64,000 nucleotides of DNA from DATKFM01 sp963851215 (GTDB taxonomy: Bacteria > Pseudomonadota > Alphaproteobacteria > Dongiales > Dongiaceae). Location of the stretch: contig CAWKOG010000008.1 of NCBI GenBank assembly GCA_963851215.1, forward strand, positions 124,001-188,000. The letters are read 5' to 3'. Position 1 is the stretch's first letter; each line of letters begins with the position of its first letter. The notes under the pieces were generated by a model that saw only the letters and a program-made list of their open reading frames with translations, was not told the origin of the DNA and ran no database searches. Made by a program: the position numbers and the translations under genes. Shown here piece by piece: positions 52,516-62,198 of this stretch.

Positions 52516-54022
52516 ATGATTGCAAATCGGATCTGCAGAGCTGTCGGCGCTCTCGCGGTTTTCGCTGCCTTTGCGGGCGCGACGGCCGCCGGCGCGGAGA
52601 CGCTGCCGCGCTATGAAAAGGCGGAATGCTGGTTCGTCGTGCCTCAGGAGCAGAAGGCCGAATGCGGCTTCATGACGGTGGCCGAGGATCACGCAAAGCC
52701 GGAGGGCCGCACGGTCCGGCTGCCCGTCGTCGTGATCAAGGCCTCCTCTGGCAAGTCAAAGGCCGATCCGGTTGTCTTCCTCACCGGCGGCCCCGGCCAG
52801 CCGATCGGCGCCGACAAGGACGGCATCAAGGACTGGTGGTTGTTCGCCGAGTTCTGGCCGTGGATGAAGACGCCGGGACCTCATCCTGTTCGAGCAGCGC
52901 GGCAACGGCATGTCGGAGCCGAACCTGAATTGCGCGGAGGCCGATGCGCGCGGCATGGACATGCTGCGGTCTCTCGAAGATACAGCGAAGGTGCAGAAGA
53001 TCTACGCCGCGGCGATTGCCGCCTGCCGCAATCGTCTCATCGGCGAGGGCATCGATCCCAACCTCTATGGCACCCGCGAAACGGTGAAGGATCTCACGGA
53101 CCTCCGCCATTTGCTGGGCATCAAGCAGTGGAACCTGCATGGCGTTTCCTATGGTACGCGGCTGGCGCTGTCGGTGATGCGGGATGCACCCGAGGGCGTG
53201 CGCTCGGTCATACTCGACTCGCCTTATCCGCCTGAGGTCCATGCCTATGAGAGCCAGGCTGCCGGCATCGAGCTTGCCTTTGAAAAACTGTTCAAGGCCT
53301 GCGCCAAGAACAGTTACTGCCGCCGCCGCTATCCAAATCTGGAACGCGCCATCTTCGAACAGATCGAATGGCTGAACATCCGTCCCCTGCCGGTCACCGT
53401 GACCGATCCCCGTAACGGCGAGCCCGTGACGATCCAGGTGACGGGAAACGCCCTGGTTGAGATTACCCGCTGGGCGCTGGCTTTCACCGATGCCCGATAT
53501 GCCCTGCCGCACTATCTGGCGGCGATTTCGTCTGTGGATCCGGCGGTCCTCGAGCCGGCGGTACGAGGCATGGTGGATGGCTATCTCGGCCTCGGGTCCG
53601 GCGACATGAGCGAAGGCAAATACTACGCCGTCGAATGCGTCGAGGAGATTCCGTTCAACGATCCGGTCCTGGTCAGGGAACTGGAGAAGAAGCATCACCG
53701 CTTTGCCGGCTTCGGCTACAAGCTGGACGAGCTCACGGCCTGCGATGCCTGGCCCGACGTGACGCCGGACGCCAGCCTGAAGGCGCCGATCAAGAGCAGC
53801 ATCCCAACCCTGGTCCTGTCCGGCGAACTCGATCCGATCACGCCGGTGGAATACGGCCAGATGACCGCGAGCCGCCTGGATCATTCCTTCCTGATCGAGG
53901 TTCCCGGCCTCGGCCACTCGCTGCTGTCGAACTCCGAATGCGTTGTGGAGATCGCGGAAGACTTCCTGGACAACCCGAAGAAGAAGCCTTCGGAATCCTG
54001 CCTGAAGAAAGGCCAGGATTGA
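52516..54022 (+). CDS. Secreted S33 (TAP-like) alpha/beta peptidase 1 (one frameshift)
   Basis: About 501 aa; one extra C near 52872. The Sec signal peptide ends near AGAET. The N-terminal alpha/beta core has FLTGGPGQPIG, FEQRGNGMSEPNLNC and the nucleophile in GVSYGTRLALSVMRDAP. The TAP-like C-terminal domain has LVLSGELDPITP (Asp) and LGHSLL (His). Four to six Cys suggest disulfides. Paralogous to the next two genes. Substrate: N-terminal tripeptide or proline peptides in known members. Confidence 0.85.
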
Positions 54023-54206
54023 TCCGGCGTTCGGGCGATCCCGGCCGTCCATAGGCGGCGTCCGGTAGAGCTTCAAAATTCTGTCATGCGCCACGGATTT
54101 GTCGCCTTCCTGCGGCATGGTCACCCGCAACCGGCCCGTCTAGAATTGCTGTGGCGGAACTGGTTTCCGCGCGGATAGGTGTGCGGACGGGAAAGGCGGA
54201 TTCACG

Positions 54207-55706
54207 TTGCTCGAAATATCTTTGCGCATATTCAAGGGCATAGCCATGGCCGCCGCCGTGATACTGCTGCTCCCCGACGCGGCGCGGGCGGAATCCAAGC
54301 CGATGTTTGAGCGGCAGGACTGCTGGTTCGATGTACCTGAGGATCAGCCGGCCGAATGCGGCTACCTGGTGGTGCCGGAGAACCGGCGGCAACCGGGCGT
54401 CAGCAAGGTACGGCTGCCGATCGTGATCCTGAAGGCCGACCCGGACGACGATACCTATGCCGATCCGATCCTCTACATCACCGGCGGTCCGGGCTCCGAC
54501 ACCGAGATCGACCGCCGCGGCATGGCGACCTGGCTTTCCATCCGCCGCGCGTCGTGGCTCGATGGCCGGGATTTCATCCTGTTCGATCAGCGCGGCGTCG
54601 GCATCGCCAAACCCGCGCTCGAATGCCCGGAGGTCAACCGTGTCGGTATGCAGCTGCTGACGTTGACCGGCAAGCCTGAAGAGCAGCGCAGCGTCTATGT
54701 GCAATCGCTGAACGACTGCGCCGCCCGGCTCCGGAGCGAGGGACGCGACCCCGCTAACTACACAACGCGCACCACGGTGGCTGACATCGCCGACATGCGC
54801 ACGGCGCTTGGTGTCAAGGAATGGAACCTGCTCGGCGGTTCTTATGGAAGCCGCGTAGCCCTGGCGGTGATGCGCTACCGGCCCGAAGGCGTGCGGGCGG
54901 TGATCCTGGACTCGGTGTTCCCGCCGCAGGTGAAATTCTATGAGGAAGAGCCGGCGAAGATCGCCTGGTCGATCGACAAGGTGGCCAAAGCCTGCGCCGC
55001 CGATCGCGATTGCAATCAACGGATGCCGAACGCGAAGCAGAAGCTGCTGGAGATCATGGACCGCCTGCAGAAGAAGCCGGTCATGTCAAAGCAGAAGGAT
55101 CCCAATACGGGCAAGTCAATTGAACTGCCGATCAATGGAGCGGTCTGGCTGCGGTTCATGATGGAACTCATGGCGGAACGCGATGGCGAATTGCAGCTTG
55201 TCCGCTATGTCGCGCTCCTGGAGCGGGGCAACTATCATTTTCTCAACGACTATGTCCGGCTGACGACCCTTGCCTATACGCGCGACCGCAGTACGAAGAT
55301 CGGCATGCACTACTCCGTCAATTGCAATGACGAGTATCCCTTTACGAACTGGCAGGCGGTGCAGGCCGCGCTCGCCGGACATCCGATCTACGCCGAATTC
55401 GGTGCCGCGCTCGACACAATGGAAGCTTGTCCCGCCTGGATTTCGCCGGATGCGGAGCGTCTGGATAAGACGCCGGTGGAAAGCAACATTCCCTCGCTGA
55501 TCCTCAACGGCGAGTTCGATCCCAAGACGCCGCCGGAGTGGGCGGCGTCAACGGCCCGCAGCCTACCGCGTTCCTTTTACTTCGAAGTCAAGCGGGTGGG
55601 GCACGGCGCAATCTTCGAGTCCGCTTGCGTGGTGCGGATGGTCAAGGAGTTCCTCGATGATCCCCTGGTGCGCCCGGCGGATGCTTGCATTGCCCAGGAA
55701 GATTAG
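54207..55706 (+). CDS. Secreted S33 (TAP-like) alpha/beta peptidase 2
   Basis: 499 aa, intact. A TTG start at 54207 with GGCGGA upstream gives a full signal peptide ending ARAES; ATG at 54246 is the alternative. Motifs: YITGGPGSDTE, FDQRGVGIAKPALEC, nucleophile in GGSYGSRVALAVMR, acid in LILNGEFDPKTP, His in VGHGAIF. Cys arrangement matches gene 1. Very likely exported to the periplasm or medium. Confidence 0.88.
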   Translation: MLEISLRIFKGIAMAAAVILLLPDAARAESKPMFERQDCWFDVPEDQPAECGYLVVPENRRQPGVSKVRLPIVILKADPDDDTYADPILYITGGPGSDTEIDRRGMATWLSIRRASWLDGRDFILFDQRGVGIAKPALECPEVNRVGMQLLTLTGKPEEQRSVYVQSLNDCAARLRSEGRDPANYTTRTTVADIADMRTALGVKEWNLLGGSYGSRVALAVMRYRPEGVRAVILDSVFPPQVKFYEEEPAKIAWSIDKVAKACAADRDCNQRMPNAKQKLLEIMDRLQKKPVMSKQKDPNTGKSIELPINGAVWLRFMMELMAERDGELQLVRYVALLERGNYHFLNDYVRLTTLAYTRDRSTKIGMHYSVNCNDEYPFTNWQAVQAALAGHPIYAEFGAALDTMEACPAWISPDAERLDKTPVESNIPSLILNGEFDPKTPPEWAASTARSLPRSFYFEVKRVGHGAIFESACVVRMVKEFLDDPLVRPADACIAQED

Positions 55707-55739
55707 GCGGTGCCGTTCGAGATGCAGGTGGAACACGCG

Positions 55740-57251
55740 ATGAGGCGGCGCGGACCAGCCGGCGCAATCATGCGCGTCCTGACCGCAACGGCGGGGCTTC
55801 TGGCCATTCTGTCGGCAGCCCCGGCCTCCGCCGCCGATTTGCCGCGGCTGGAGCAGACTCCCTGCTGGTTCGACATTCCCCGCGGCCATGAGGTGCAGTG
55901 TGCCTATCTCTATGTCGCCGAAGATCGCGGCAACGCCGGCAGCGCAGAGATCCGCCTGCCGGTCGCTCGCCTGAAGACGCCGGATCAGACGGTCGCTGAT
56001 GATCCCGTCCTCTTTATCAATGGCGGACCCGGTGGCGATGCTGGCCTGGATGCCGGCAGCATCGAGAGCTGGTGGTGGTATGTCGACAACAGCGCCTGGA
56101 TGCGCAAGCGCGACTTCATCCTCATGGATGTCCGGGGTACGGGACTGGCGGTGCCTAATTTGGATTGTCCGGAGATGGACAGGGGCTCGGCGGGCGCTGA
56201 TGGTGAAAGCCACGGCTTTGCCGGCTGGATCGACGAGACGCTGCGCAATTCGGACGAATGCCGGGATCGCCTGATCGGCGGAGGGAGGCAGATTGCCGCA
56301 TACAACAGCAATTCCGCGGCCGCGGACATCGTCGATCTCATGACGACGGCCGGCATCGAGAGCATCAACATCTACGGCGCGTCCTATGGCACGCGGATCG
56401 CCTTCTCGCTGTTGCGCGATCATCCGGAGCGGGTGCGAAGCCTGGTCTTGGAATCGGTGCTGCCGCCCAATGCGGATCTGGTGATCCAGCAGCAGGTCGG
56501 GTTCGGCCAGGTCATCGCCCACATCGCGGCGGACTGTGCCGCCGATAGCGCGTGCAACGGGAAGTATCCGGATTTGGAAGTCCGCTTCCGCAGCCGGCTT
56601 GCGGATCTGAACCGTTCGCCGCTGTATGTCGAAATCTTCAACCCCGCTTCGCGATCCCGGCAGAGCTATCCCCTGATCGGCGTCGACATCGTCGATGTGC
56701 TGTTCGATTTGATGTACGGCTCGGAGGTTCTGCGGTACATGCCGACCCTGCTCGATGGGTTGAGCCGCGGCAATGAGGCCTCCCTGCAGAGCTGGTTCCA
56801 GGCCTATCGCCTGCGGACCGCCGGCCCCGATACGACCAGCGAGGGCGCCTATTATGCGTTCGCCTGTGCCGAACAGGTGGCCCATGTCGATATGAAGGAG
56901 GCCGCGGCTGCGGCGGCCAGGTACTCCGTCTACAATGACGATGGCGTCGTCGGTTTCTCCGACTATCTAATCTGTCCGCGCTGGCCGGTCCCGGCGGTCG
57001 ACGAAAGCGAATTGCAGGCCGTGATCAGCGACAAGCCCGTGCTGCTTCTGAGCGGAGAGTACGATCCCGTGACTCCGGCGGCATTCGCCGACATGGCGGC
57101 GGCGACGCTGTCCCATGGCTATCACTTCGTGCTGCCCAAAGCCGGCCATGCGCCGCTGTCGCACTCCCTCTGCGCCAACGAAATCGCGGATGCCTTCCTG
57201 GACGATCCGACGCAGCGTCCGCCGGCAACATGCCTGGATAAGATTCACTAA
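55740..57251 (+). CDS. Secreted S33 (TAP-like) alpha/beta peptidase 3
   Basis: 503 aa. ATG at 55740 has AGGTGGA eight bases upstream. The signal peptide ends SASAAD. Motifs: FINGGPGGDAG, MDVRGTGLAVPNLDC, nucleophile in GASYGTRIAFSLLR, acid in LLLSGEYDPVTP, His in AGHAPL. More divergent from 1 and 2 in the lid. It starts 33 bases after gene 2 so is probably co-transcribed. Confidence 0.88.
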   Translation: MRRRGPAGAIMRVLTATAGLLAILSAAPASAADLPRLEQTPCWFDIPRGHEVQCAYLYVAEDRGNAGSAEIRLPVARLKTPDQTVADDPVLFINGGPGGDAGLDAGSIESWWWYVDNSAWMRKRDFILMDVRGTGLAVPNLDCPEMDRGSAGADGESHGFAGWIDETLRNSDECRDRLIGGGRQIAAYNSNSAAADIVDLMTTAGIESINIYGASYGTRIAFSLLRDHPERVRSLVLESVLPPNADLVIQQQVGFGQVIAHIAADCAADSACNGKYPDLEVRFRSRLADLNRSPLYVEIFNPASRSRQSYPLIGVDIVDVLFDLMYGSEVLRYMPTLLDGLSRGNEASLQSWFQAYRLRTAGPDTTSEGAYYAFACAEQVAHVDMKEAAAAAARYSVYNDDGVVGFSDYLICPRWPVPAVDESELQAVISDKPVLLLSGEYDPVTPAAFADMAAATLSHGYHFVLPKAGHAPLSHSLCANEIADAFLDDPTQRPPATCLDKIH

Positions 57252-57270
57252 GCGGCGCGTCGCACACCAT

Positions 57271-57309
57271 GCAAATAGGGCCGGCGTTGCCGCCGGCCCC
57301 TGCATTTGC
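57271..57309. terminator. Bidirectional hairpin between peptidase 3 and coxM
   Basis: GGGCCGGCG (57278-57286) and CGCCGGCCC (57291-57299) with a TTGC loop, extended by GCAAAT (57271-57276) and ATTTGC (57304-57309). It ends both converging transcripts; no long T-run is present. Confidence 0.65.
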
Positions 57310-57335
57310 CGATAAAAGTATGGATCGAGCTTGGA

Positions 57336-58130
57336 CTAACCCGCCGCCGCCACGGCCCGCTTGGCCATCACGGTGACCAGGTGGGCGCGGTAGTCGGCGC
57401 TGCCGTGGATGTCGTTGTTCATGCCCTTGGACGCAACTTTCACGCCACCGGCGGCATCGGCCGACCATTTGCTGCCCAAGGCCTGTTCCAAATCCTTGGA
57501 GCGGAACACGCACGGTCCGGCGCCGGTCACCGCCACGCGCACGCCGCTTCCCGTCTTGGCCACGAACACGCCGACCATGGCATAGCGCGAGGCGGGGTTG
57601 GGAAACTTCGCGTAGCCCGCTTTCTCCGGCTTCGGGAAGCTGACGGCGGTGACGATTTCACCGGTTTCCAGCGCCGTCTCGAACAGGCCCTTGAAGAACT
57701 CGTCGGCCGCAATCTTGCGCTTGTTGGTGTGCACGGTCGCGCCCAGCCCGACCAGCCCGGCCGGATAGTCCGCCGCCGGGTCGTTGTTGGAGATCGAGCC
57801 GCCGATGGTGCCGCGGTTGCGCACGGCCGCATCGCCGATGCCTTCCGCCAGGACGGCGAGGGCAGGGATGGCGCCTTTCACGACCGAGGACTTGGCAACC
57901 TCGGCATGGGGCGTCGCCGCGCCGATGACCAGGTTGTTGCCGTCCATCTTGATGCCCTTGAGCTCGGCGATGCCCGTGATGTCGACCAGGTCCGACGGCG
58001 CCGCCAGGCCTTGTTTCATGGTCGGCAACAATGTGTGGCCGCCGGCCAGGATCTTGCCGTCGGATGCCGCGGAAATGGCCTTCACCGCGTCGGCGACGCT
58101 GCTCGGTCGGTGGTAATTGAAGTTATGCAT
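57336..58130 (-). CDS. coxM: Medium FAD subunit, CO-dehydrogenase-like (CoxM)
   Basis: 264 aa. FAD-binding motifs: AGGHTLLPTMKQGLAAP and TIGGSISNNDPAADYPA. It carries electrons from the [2Fe-2S] subunit to a quinone or other acceptor. It starts 12 bases after coxL. In the order S-L-M (minus strand), typical of form II clusters. Confidence 0.9.
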   Translation of the reverse strand: MHNFNYHRPSSVADAVKAISAASDGKILAGGHTLLPTMKQGLAAPSDLVDITGIAELKGIKMDGNNLVIGAATPHAEVAKSSVVKGAIPALAVLAEGIGDAAVRNRGTIGGSISNNDPAADYPAGLVGLGATVHTNKRKIAADEFFKGLFETALETGEIVTAVSFPKPEKAGYAKFPNPASRYAMVGVFVAKTGSGVRVAVTGAGPCVFRSKDLEQALGSKWSADAAGGVKVASKGMNNDIHGSADYRAHLVTVMAKRAVAAAG

Positions 58131-58141
58131 GATGTCCTCCC

Positions 58142-60520
58142 TTACTCCGCGGCTTTCTTCTGAGCGCTTTGGATGGCCTGCCACACCCGGTGCGGCGACG
58201 CCGGCATGGTGATGTCTTCCACACCGACATCCTTCAGCGCATCCAGCACCGCGTTGATGATCGCCGGCGGCGAGCCGATAGCGCCCACCTCGCCGACGCC
58301 TTTCGACCCCAGCGGGTTGTGGGTGCACATGGTGGCGTGCGTCGACACCTTGAAGTTGGGCAGGTCATCAGCCCGCGGCATGGTGTAGTCCATCAGCGAG
58401 CCCGTCAGGAGTTGGCCGCTCTTGGTATCGTAGACGCAGCTTTCCAGCAGCGCCTGGCCGATGCCCTGGGTGACGCCGCCATGGACCTGGCCTTCGACGA
58501 TCATCGGATTGATCACCTTGCCGATATCGTCGACGGCGGTGAAATTCACCACGCTGGTGACGCCAGTCTCCGGATCCACTTCCACCTCGCAGATATGGCA
58601 GCCGCCGGGGAAGGTGAAGTTCAGGGGATCGTAAAACGCCGTTTCATCCAGGCCTGGCTCGAGCTCGGTGATCGGATAGTTGTGCGGCACATAGGCTGTT
58701 AGCGCCACCTGGCCGAACGGCACAGTCTTATCCGTGCCGACCACGCGGAAATTGCCGTCCTTGAATTCGACGTCGGCGACCGATGCCTCCATCAGATGGG
58801 CGGCGATGCGCTTGGCCTTGGTGACCACCTTGTCCAGTGCCTTCACAAGCGCCGATCCACCCACGGACAGCGACCGCGAGCCATAGGTGCCCATGCCGAA
58901 CTGCACCTTGTTGGTGTCGCCATGGGACACTTCGATGTTCTCGATGGGAATGCCCAGGGAGTCCGCCACGATCTGGGCAAAGGTCGTCTCATGGCCCTGG
59001 CCATGGCTGTGGGTGCCCGTAAACACCGTCACGCTGCCCGTGGGATGCACGCGAACGCCGGCCAACTCATAGAGGCCGGCCCGGGCGCCCAGGGAGCCCA
59101 CCACCGCCGACGGCGCGATGCCGCAGGCCTCGACATAGGTGGAAAAACCGATGCCGCGCAGTTTCCCTTTCGCCTTCGCCTCGCCTCGCCGCTTCTCAAA
59201 GCCGGCATAGTCCGCGGCCTTCAAGGCGAGATCGAGCGTGGATTGATAGTCGCCGCTGTCATACTGCAGCGCCACCGGCGTCTGGTACGGGAACGCATCC
59301 TTGGGGATGAAGTTCTTCCGGCGGATCTCCAGCCGGTCCATCTTCATCTCGCGGGCCGCCTTGTCCACCAGCCGCTCCAGCAGGTAGGTGGCTTCTGGCC
59401 GACCGGCGCCGCGATAGGCGTCGACCGGCACGGTGTGGGTGAATACCGCCTTCACTTCGGCATAGATCACCGGCGTCGTATACACGCCGGCCAGCAGCGT
59501 CGCGTAGAGATAGGTCGGGATGCAAGGCGCGAAGGTGGAGAGATAGGCGCCCATATTGGCGATCGTATGAACCCGAAGGCCGAGGAACTTTCCGTCCTTG
59601 TCCATCGCCAGCTCGGCATGGCTCACATGATCGCGCCCATGAGCGTCGGAGATGAAGAACTCCGTGCGATCGGCGACCCATTTGATCGGCCGTTTAATCT
59701 TGGCCGATGCCCAGGTGACGATCGCTTCCTCGGCATAGTGGTAGATCTTCGAACCGAAGCCGCCGCCGACATCGGGCGCCACGACCCGCAGCTTGTGCTC
59801 GGGAATCTGCAGCACGAAGGCGCCCATCAGCAGCCTGATGACGTGGGGATTCTGGCTGGTGGTGTAGAGCGTGTAGTCGCCGGTCGCCTTGTCGAACTCG
59901 CCGATCGCCGCCCGCGGTTCCATGGCGTTGGCGATCAGGCGATTGTTGACGATGTCGATCTTGGTGATGTGGGCGGCCTTGGCGAACGCCGCCTCGGTGG
60001 CCGCCTTGTCGCCCAGGTCCCAATCGTAGCAGACGTTGTTCTTCGCCTGGTCCCAGACCTGCGCCGCGCCTTGCTTCATGGCATCGCCGGTCGAAACGAT
60101 CGCCGGCAGTTCTTCGTAGGTGATATCGATCAGCTCGGCCGCGTCCTTGGCCTGGTCGCGGGTTTCCGCGATGACCACGGCCACCTGGTCGCCCACATGG
60201 CGCACGCGGTCGGCCACTAGCGGCGGATGGGGCGGCTCGGCCATCGGGCTGCCGTCCTTGTTTTTGACCAGCCAGCCGCAGGGCAGGCCGCCCTTCTGGT
60301 CGGCGGCGTAGTCGGCGCCGGTGAAGATGGCGACCACGCCCGGCGCAGCCTTCGCCTTTGTGGTGTCGATCTTCTTGATGTTGGCGCAGGCATGGGGCGA
60401 CCGCACCACATAGGCGTGGGTCTGTCCCGGCCGGTTGATGTCGTCGGTGTAGTTGCCGCCGCCGGTGAGGAAACGGAAATCTTCCTTGCGCTTGACCGCG
60501 GTTCCGATGAGCTGAGCCAT
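58142..60520 (-). CDS. coxL: Large molybdopterin subunit, form II CO-dehydrogenase-like (CoxL)
   Basis: 792 aa, intact, the usual length. The active-site loop is AYRGAGR (near residue 366), the form II signature; form I enzymes have AYXCSFR with the Cu-binding Cys. The base Glu near the C-terminus is in GSKGVGEVGAIGSPP. The MoCo-binding segments (GGGFGSKIYHYAEEAIV; GQGHETTFAQI) are present. Form II members are of uncertain substrate: CO is not proved for most; purine or nicotine-like aromatics are alternatives. Confidence 0.9.
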   Translation of the reverse strand: MAQLIGTAVKRKEDFRFLTGGGNYTDDINRPGQTHAYVVRSPHACANIKKIDTTKAKAAPGVVAIFTGADYAADQKGGLPCGWLVKNKDGSPMAEPPHPPLVADRVRHVGDQVAVVIAETRDQAKDAAELIDITYEELPAIVSTGDAMKQGAAQVWDQAKNNVCYDWDLGDKAATEAAFAKAAHITKIDIVNNRLIANAMEPRAAIGEFDKATGDYTLYTTSQNPHVIRLLMGAFVLQIPEHKLRVVAPDVGGGFGSKIYHYAEEAIVTWASAKIKRPIKWVADRTEFFISDAHGRDHVSHAELAMDKDGKFLGLRVHTIANMGAYLSTFAPCIPTYLYATLLAGVYTTPVIYAEVKAVFTHTVPVDAYRGAGRPEATYLLERLVDKAAREMKMDRLEIRRKNFIPKDAFPYQTPVALQYDSGDYQSTLDLALKAADYAGFEKRRGEAKAKGKLRGIGFSTYVEACGIAPSAVVGSLGARAGLYELAGVRVHPTGSVTVFTGTHSHGQGHETTFAQIVADSLGIPIENIEVSHGDTNKVQFGMGTYGSRSLSVGGSALVKALDKVVTKAKRIAAHLMEASVADVEFKDGNFRVVGTDKTVPFGQVALTAYVPHNYPITELEPGLDETAFYDPLNFTFPGGCHICEVEVDPETGVTSVVNFTAVDDIGKVINPMIVEGQVHGGVTQGIGQALLESCVYDTKSGQLLTGSLMDYTMPRADDLPNFKVSTHATMCTHNPLGSKGVGEVGAIGSPPAIINAVLDALKDVGVEDITMPASPHRVWQAIQSAQKKAAE

Positions 60521-60522
60521 GA

Positions 60523-60990
60523 TTACCTCCCCATCGCCTTCGCGCCGGCGGACACAGCCTTCACGATGTTATGATAGCCGGTACAGCGGCAGATATTGCC
60601 TTCCAGACCCTCGCGGATCTGCTGCTCGGTCGGATTGGGATGGTTCTGCACCAGATCAAGGGCAGTCATCACCATGCCCGGCGTGCAGAAGCCGCACTGC
60701 AAGCCATGATGCTCACGGAACGCCTCCTGCATCGGGTGCAGCTTGCCGTCCGTGGCCAACCCTTCGATGGTAGTGATTTTTGCGCCCTGCGCCTGGACGG
60801 CCAGCATCGTGCAGGATTTCACGGCCTTTCCGTCGAGATGCACGACGCAGGCGCCGCATTGGCTGGTGTCGCAACCCACATGGGTGCCGGTCAGGCCGAG
60901 CTTGTCGCGCAGGAAGTGAACGAGGAGCGTCCGGGCTTCAGCGTCGCCCGAAAGCTTCTGGCCGTTCACCGTTACGGATACGGTGGGCAT
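60523..60990 (-). CDS. coxS: Small 2Fe-2S subunit (CoxS)
   Basis: 155 aa. The plant-type N-terminal cluster ligands are in GCDTSQCGACVVHLDGKA, and the C-terminal helical cluster ligands in QCGFCTPGMVMT and NICRCTGY. It is the first gene of the S-L-M operon; the start of coxL is 2 bases after its stop. Confidence 0.92.
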   Translation of the reverse strand: MPTVSVTVNGQKLSGDAEARTLLVHFLRDKLGLTGTHVGCDTSQCGACVVHLDGKAVKSCTMLAVQAQGAKITTIEGLATDGKLHPMQEAFREHHGLQCGFCTPGMVMTALDLVQNHPNPTEQQIREGLEGNICRCTGYHNIVKAVSAGAKAMGR

Positions 60991-61347
60991 AGAAGACCTC
61001 CCTGTAAATGGGGGCGGCCTTTGGCCATGCCCCCCGGATGACAGCGGACGGTTGCCCGTCCGCAGAACCCCTTTTCGGGCCCGATTGCCGGCCCGCCGCT
61101 TTGTGCTGAGTTTCGGTAGCTTGCCGCGTCAGGTCAAGGCGTAAAGGTAGTAACCCGTTGTGATTACGGTTTTTCGCCCGAGTTTCCGGCAGACGGCAAC
61201 GATACGATCGACGTCTGTGACAGCTTCATGGCACTAGTGACGACTATCGACGTTGGGTTGGACCTCGTGCGGACTCCCAACATTGGCGGTTTCGTGCCCA
61301 CGCCGCAGTTGAAACTGCTGTGGGATACGGGCTTCAGTGGTGGTGCA
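60991..61347. promoter_or_regulatory. Intergenic region upstream of coxS
   Basis: 357 bases with no supported gene. GTAACC-N6-GATTAC (61150-61167) is a near-symmetric element 160 bases upstream of coxS and could be an operator. Nothing else stands out. Confidence 0.3.
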
Positions 61348-61941
61348 TCATTTCACGCCGAAGTAGAGCAGGACCAAGGCAACGATGACGATCAGCAGCG
61401 TGACCCACACGCGCTGGCTGAGACCGCCTGGGGCGGTGCTGGGCGCCGGGACTGCCGCTGCAGGTGTTGCCGCGGCGGCGGCCGTGCCGCCGGATTGCGC
61501 AACGACGAGCTCCGCGAATTTGCCGAAGAACTGCTCGGCCATGGAGCGCGCCGTGCTCTCGATCAGCCGCGAACCGATCTGCGCGATCTTGCCGCCCACA
61601 TTCGCCTGCACCGCATAGGTGAGGATCGTGCCGGCGCCGGTCTCGTCGGGTTTCAGCCGCACATCGGCGCCGCCCCGGGCGAAACCGGCGACGCCGCCCT
61701 GGCCCTCGCCGGAGATCTTATAGCCATTCGGCGGATCGAGGTCCGACAGCGTCACCTTGCCGGTGAAGCCTGCACTCACCGGGCCCACCTTGGCGCGCAC
61801 CTTGGCGTTGAACTCGGTGTCCGAGGTTTTCTCCACGGATTCGCAGCCGGGAATGCACTGGCGCAGCACATCGGCGTCATTCAGCGCCTTCCACACCGCC
61901 TCGCGCGGCGCGGCAATCCGGTATTCCCCACTCAGATCCAT
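61348..61941 (-). CDS. coxG: CoxG-like SRPBCC protein
   Basis: 197 aa. SRPBCC fold (~1-150): MDLSGEYRIAAPREAVWKAL at the start and GYKISGEGQGGVAGFARG in the middle. A Pro/Ala linker and a C-terminal TM helix (WVTLLIVIVALVLLYFGVK) anchor it to the membrane. CoxG tethers CO dehydrogenase to the membrane or brings quinone (known in mycobacteria). Upstream of coxS on the same strand. Confidence 0.87.
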   Translation of the reverse strand: MDLSGEYRIAAPREAVWKALNDADVLRQCIPGCESVEKTSDTEFNAKVRAKVGPVSAGFTGKVTLSDLDPPNGYKISGEGQGGVAGFARGGADVRLKPDETGAGTILTYAVQANVGGKIAQIGSRLIESTARSMAEQFFGKFAELVVAQSGGTAAAAATPAAAVPAPSTAPGGLSQRVWVTLLIVIVALVLLYFGVK

Positions 61942-62198
61942 TGGATCGCTCCCAATTGTTGCCGCGAGCTAACTCGAATTGGCGATGCCCGGCAAGACCC
62001 GTCGGCCGCCGGCGGTGCGGCGCATAGCCTCAGAGGTGAAACCTCCGGTGCGCCGCGATTTCGGTAGTAGCGGAAGGCGGCTGTGTTCATTTTCGGACAG
62101 GTGTGCCACGGCGATATCAGTTGTAATCCCACGACAATCTACCTAGGTCACCTCTGAAGCCGGGCGGCGTCTCGGTGAATGTCCAACCGTGAGGGGAC

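Noticed and set aside
10900..53000. Programmed ribosomal frameshifting as the cause of the broken genes
   Set aside because: The breaks are in many unrelated genes, at sequences without a common slippery heptamer, and mainly are single extra bases.
58796..60220. 474-codon plus-strand frame opposite coxL
   Set aside because: Shadow; coxL is intact with all motifs.
58142..60520. Form I CO dehydrogenase
   Set aside because: The active-site loop is AYRGAGR, not AYXCSFR, and gene order is S-L-M rather than M-S-L.
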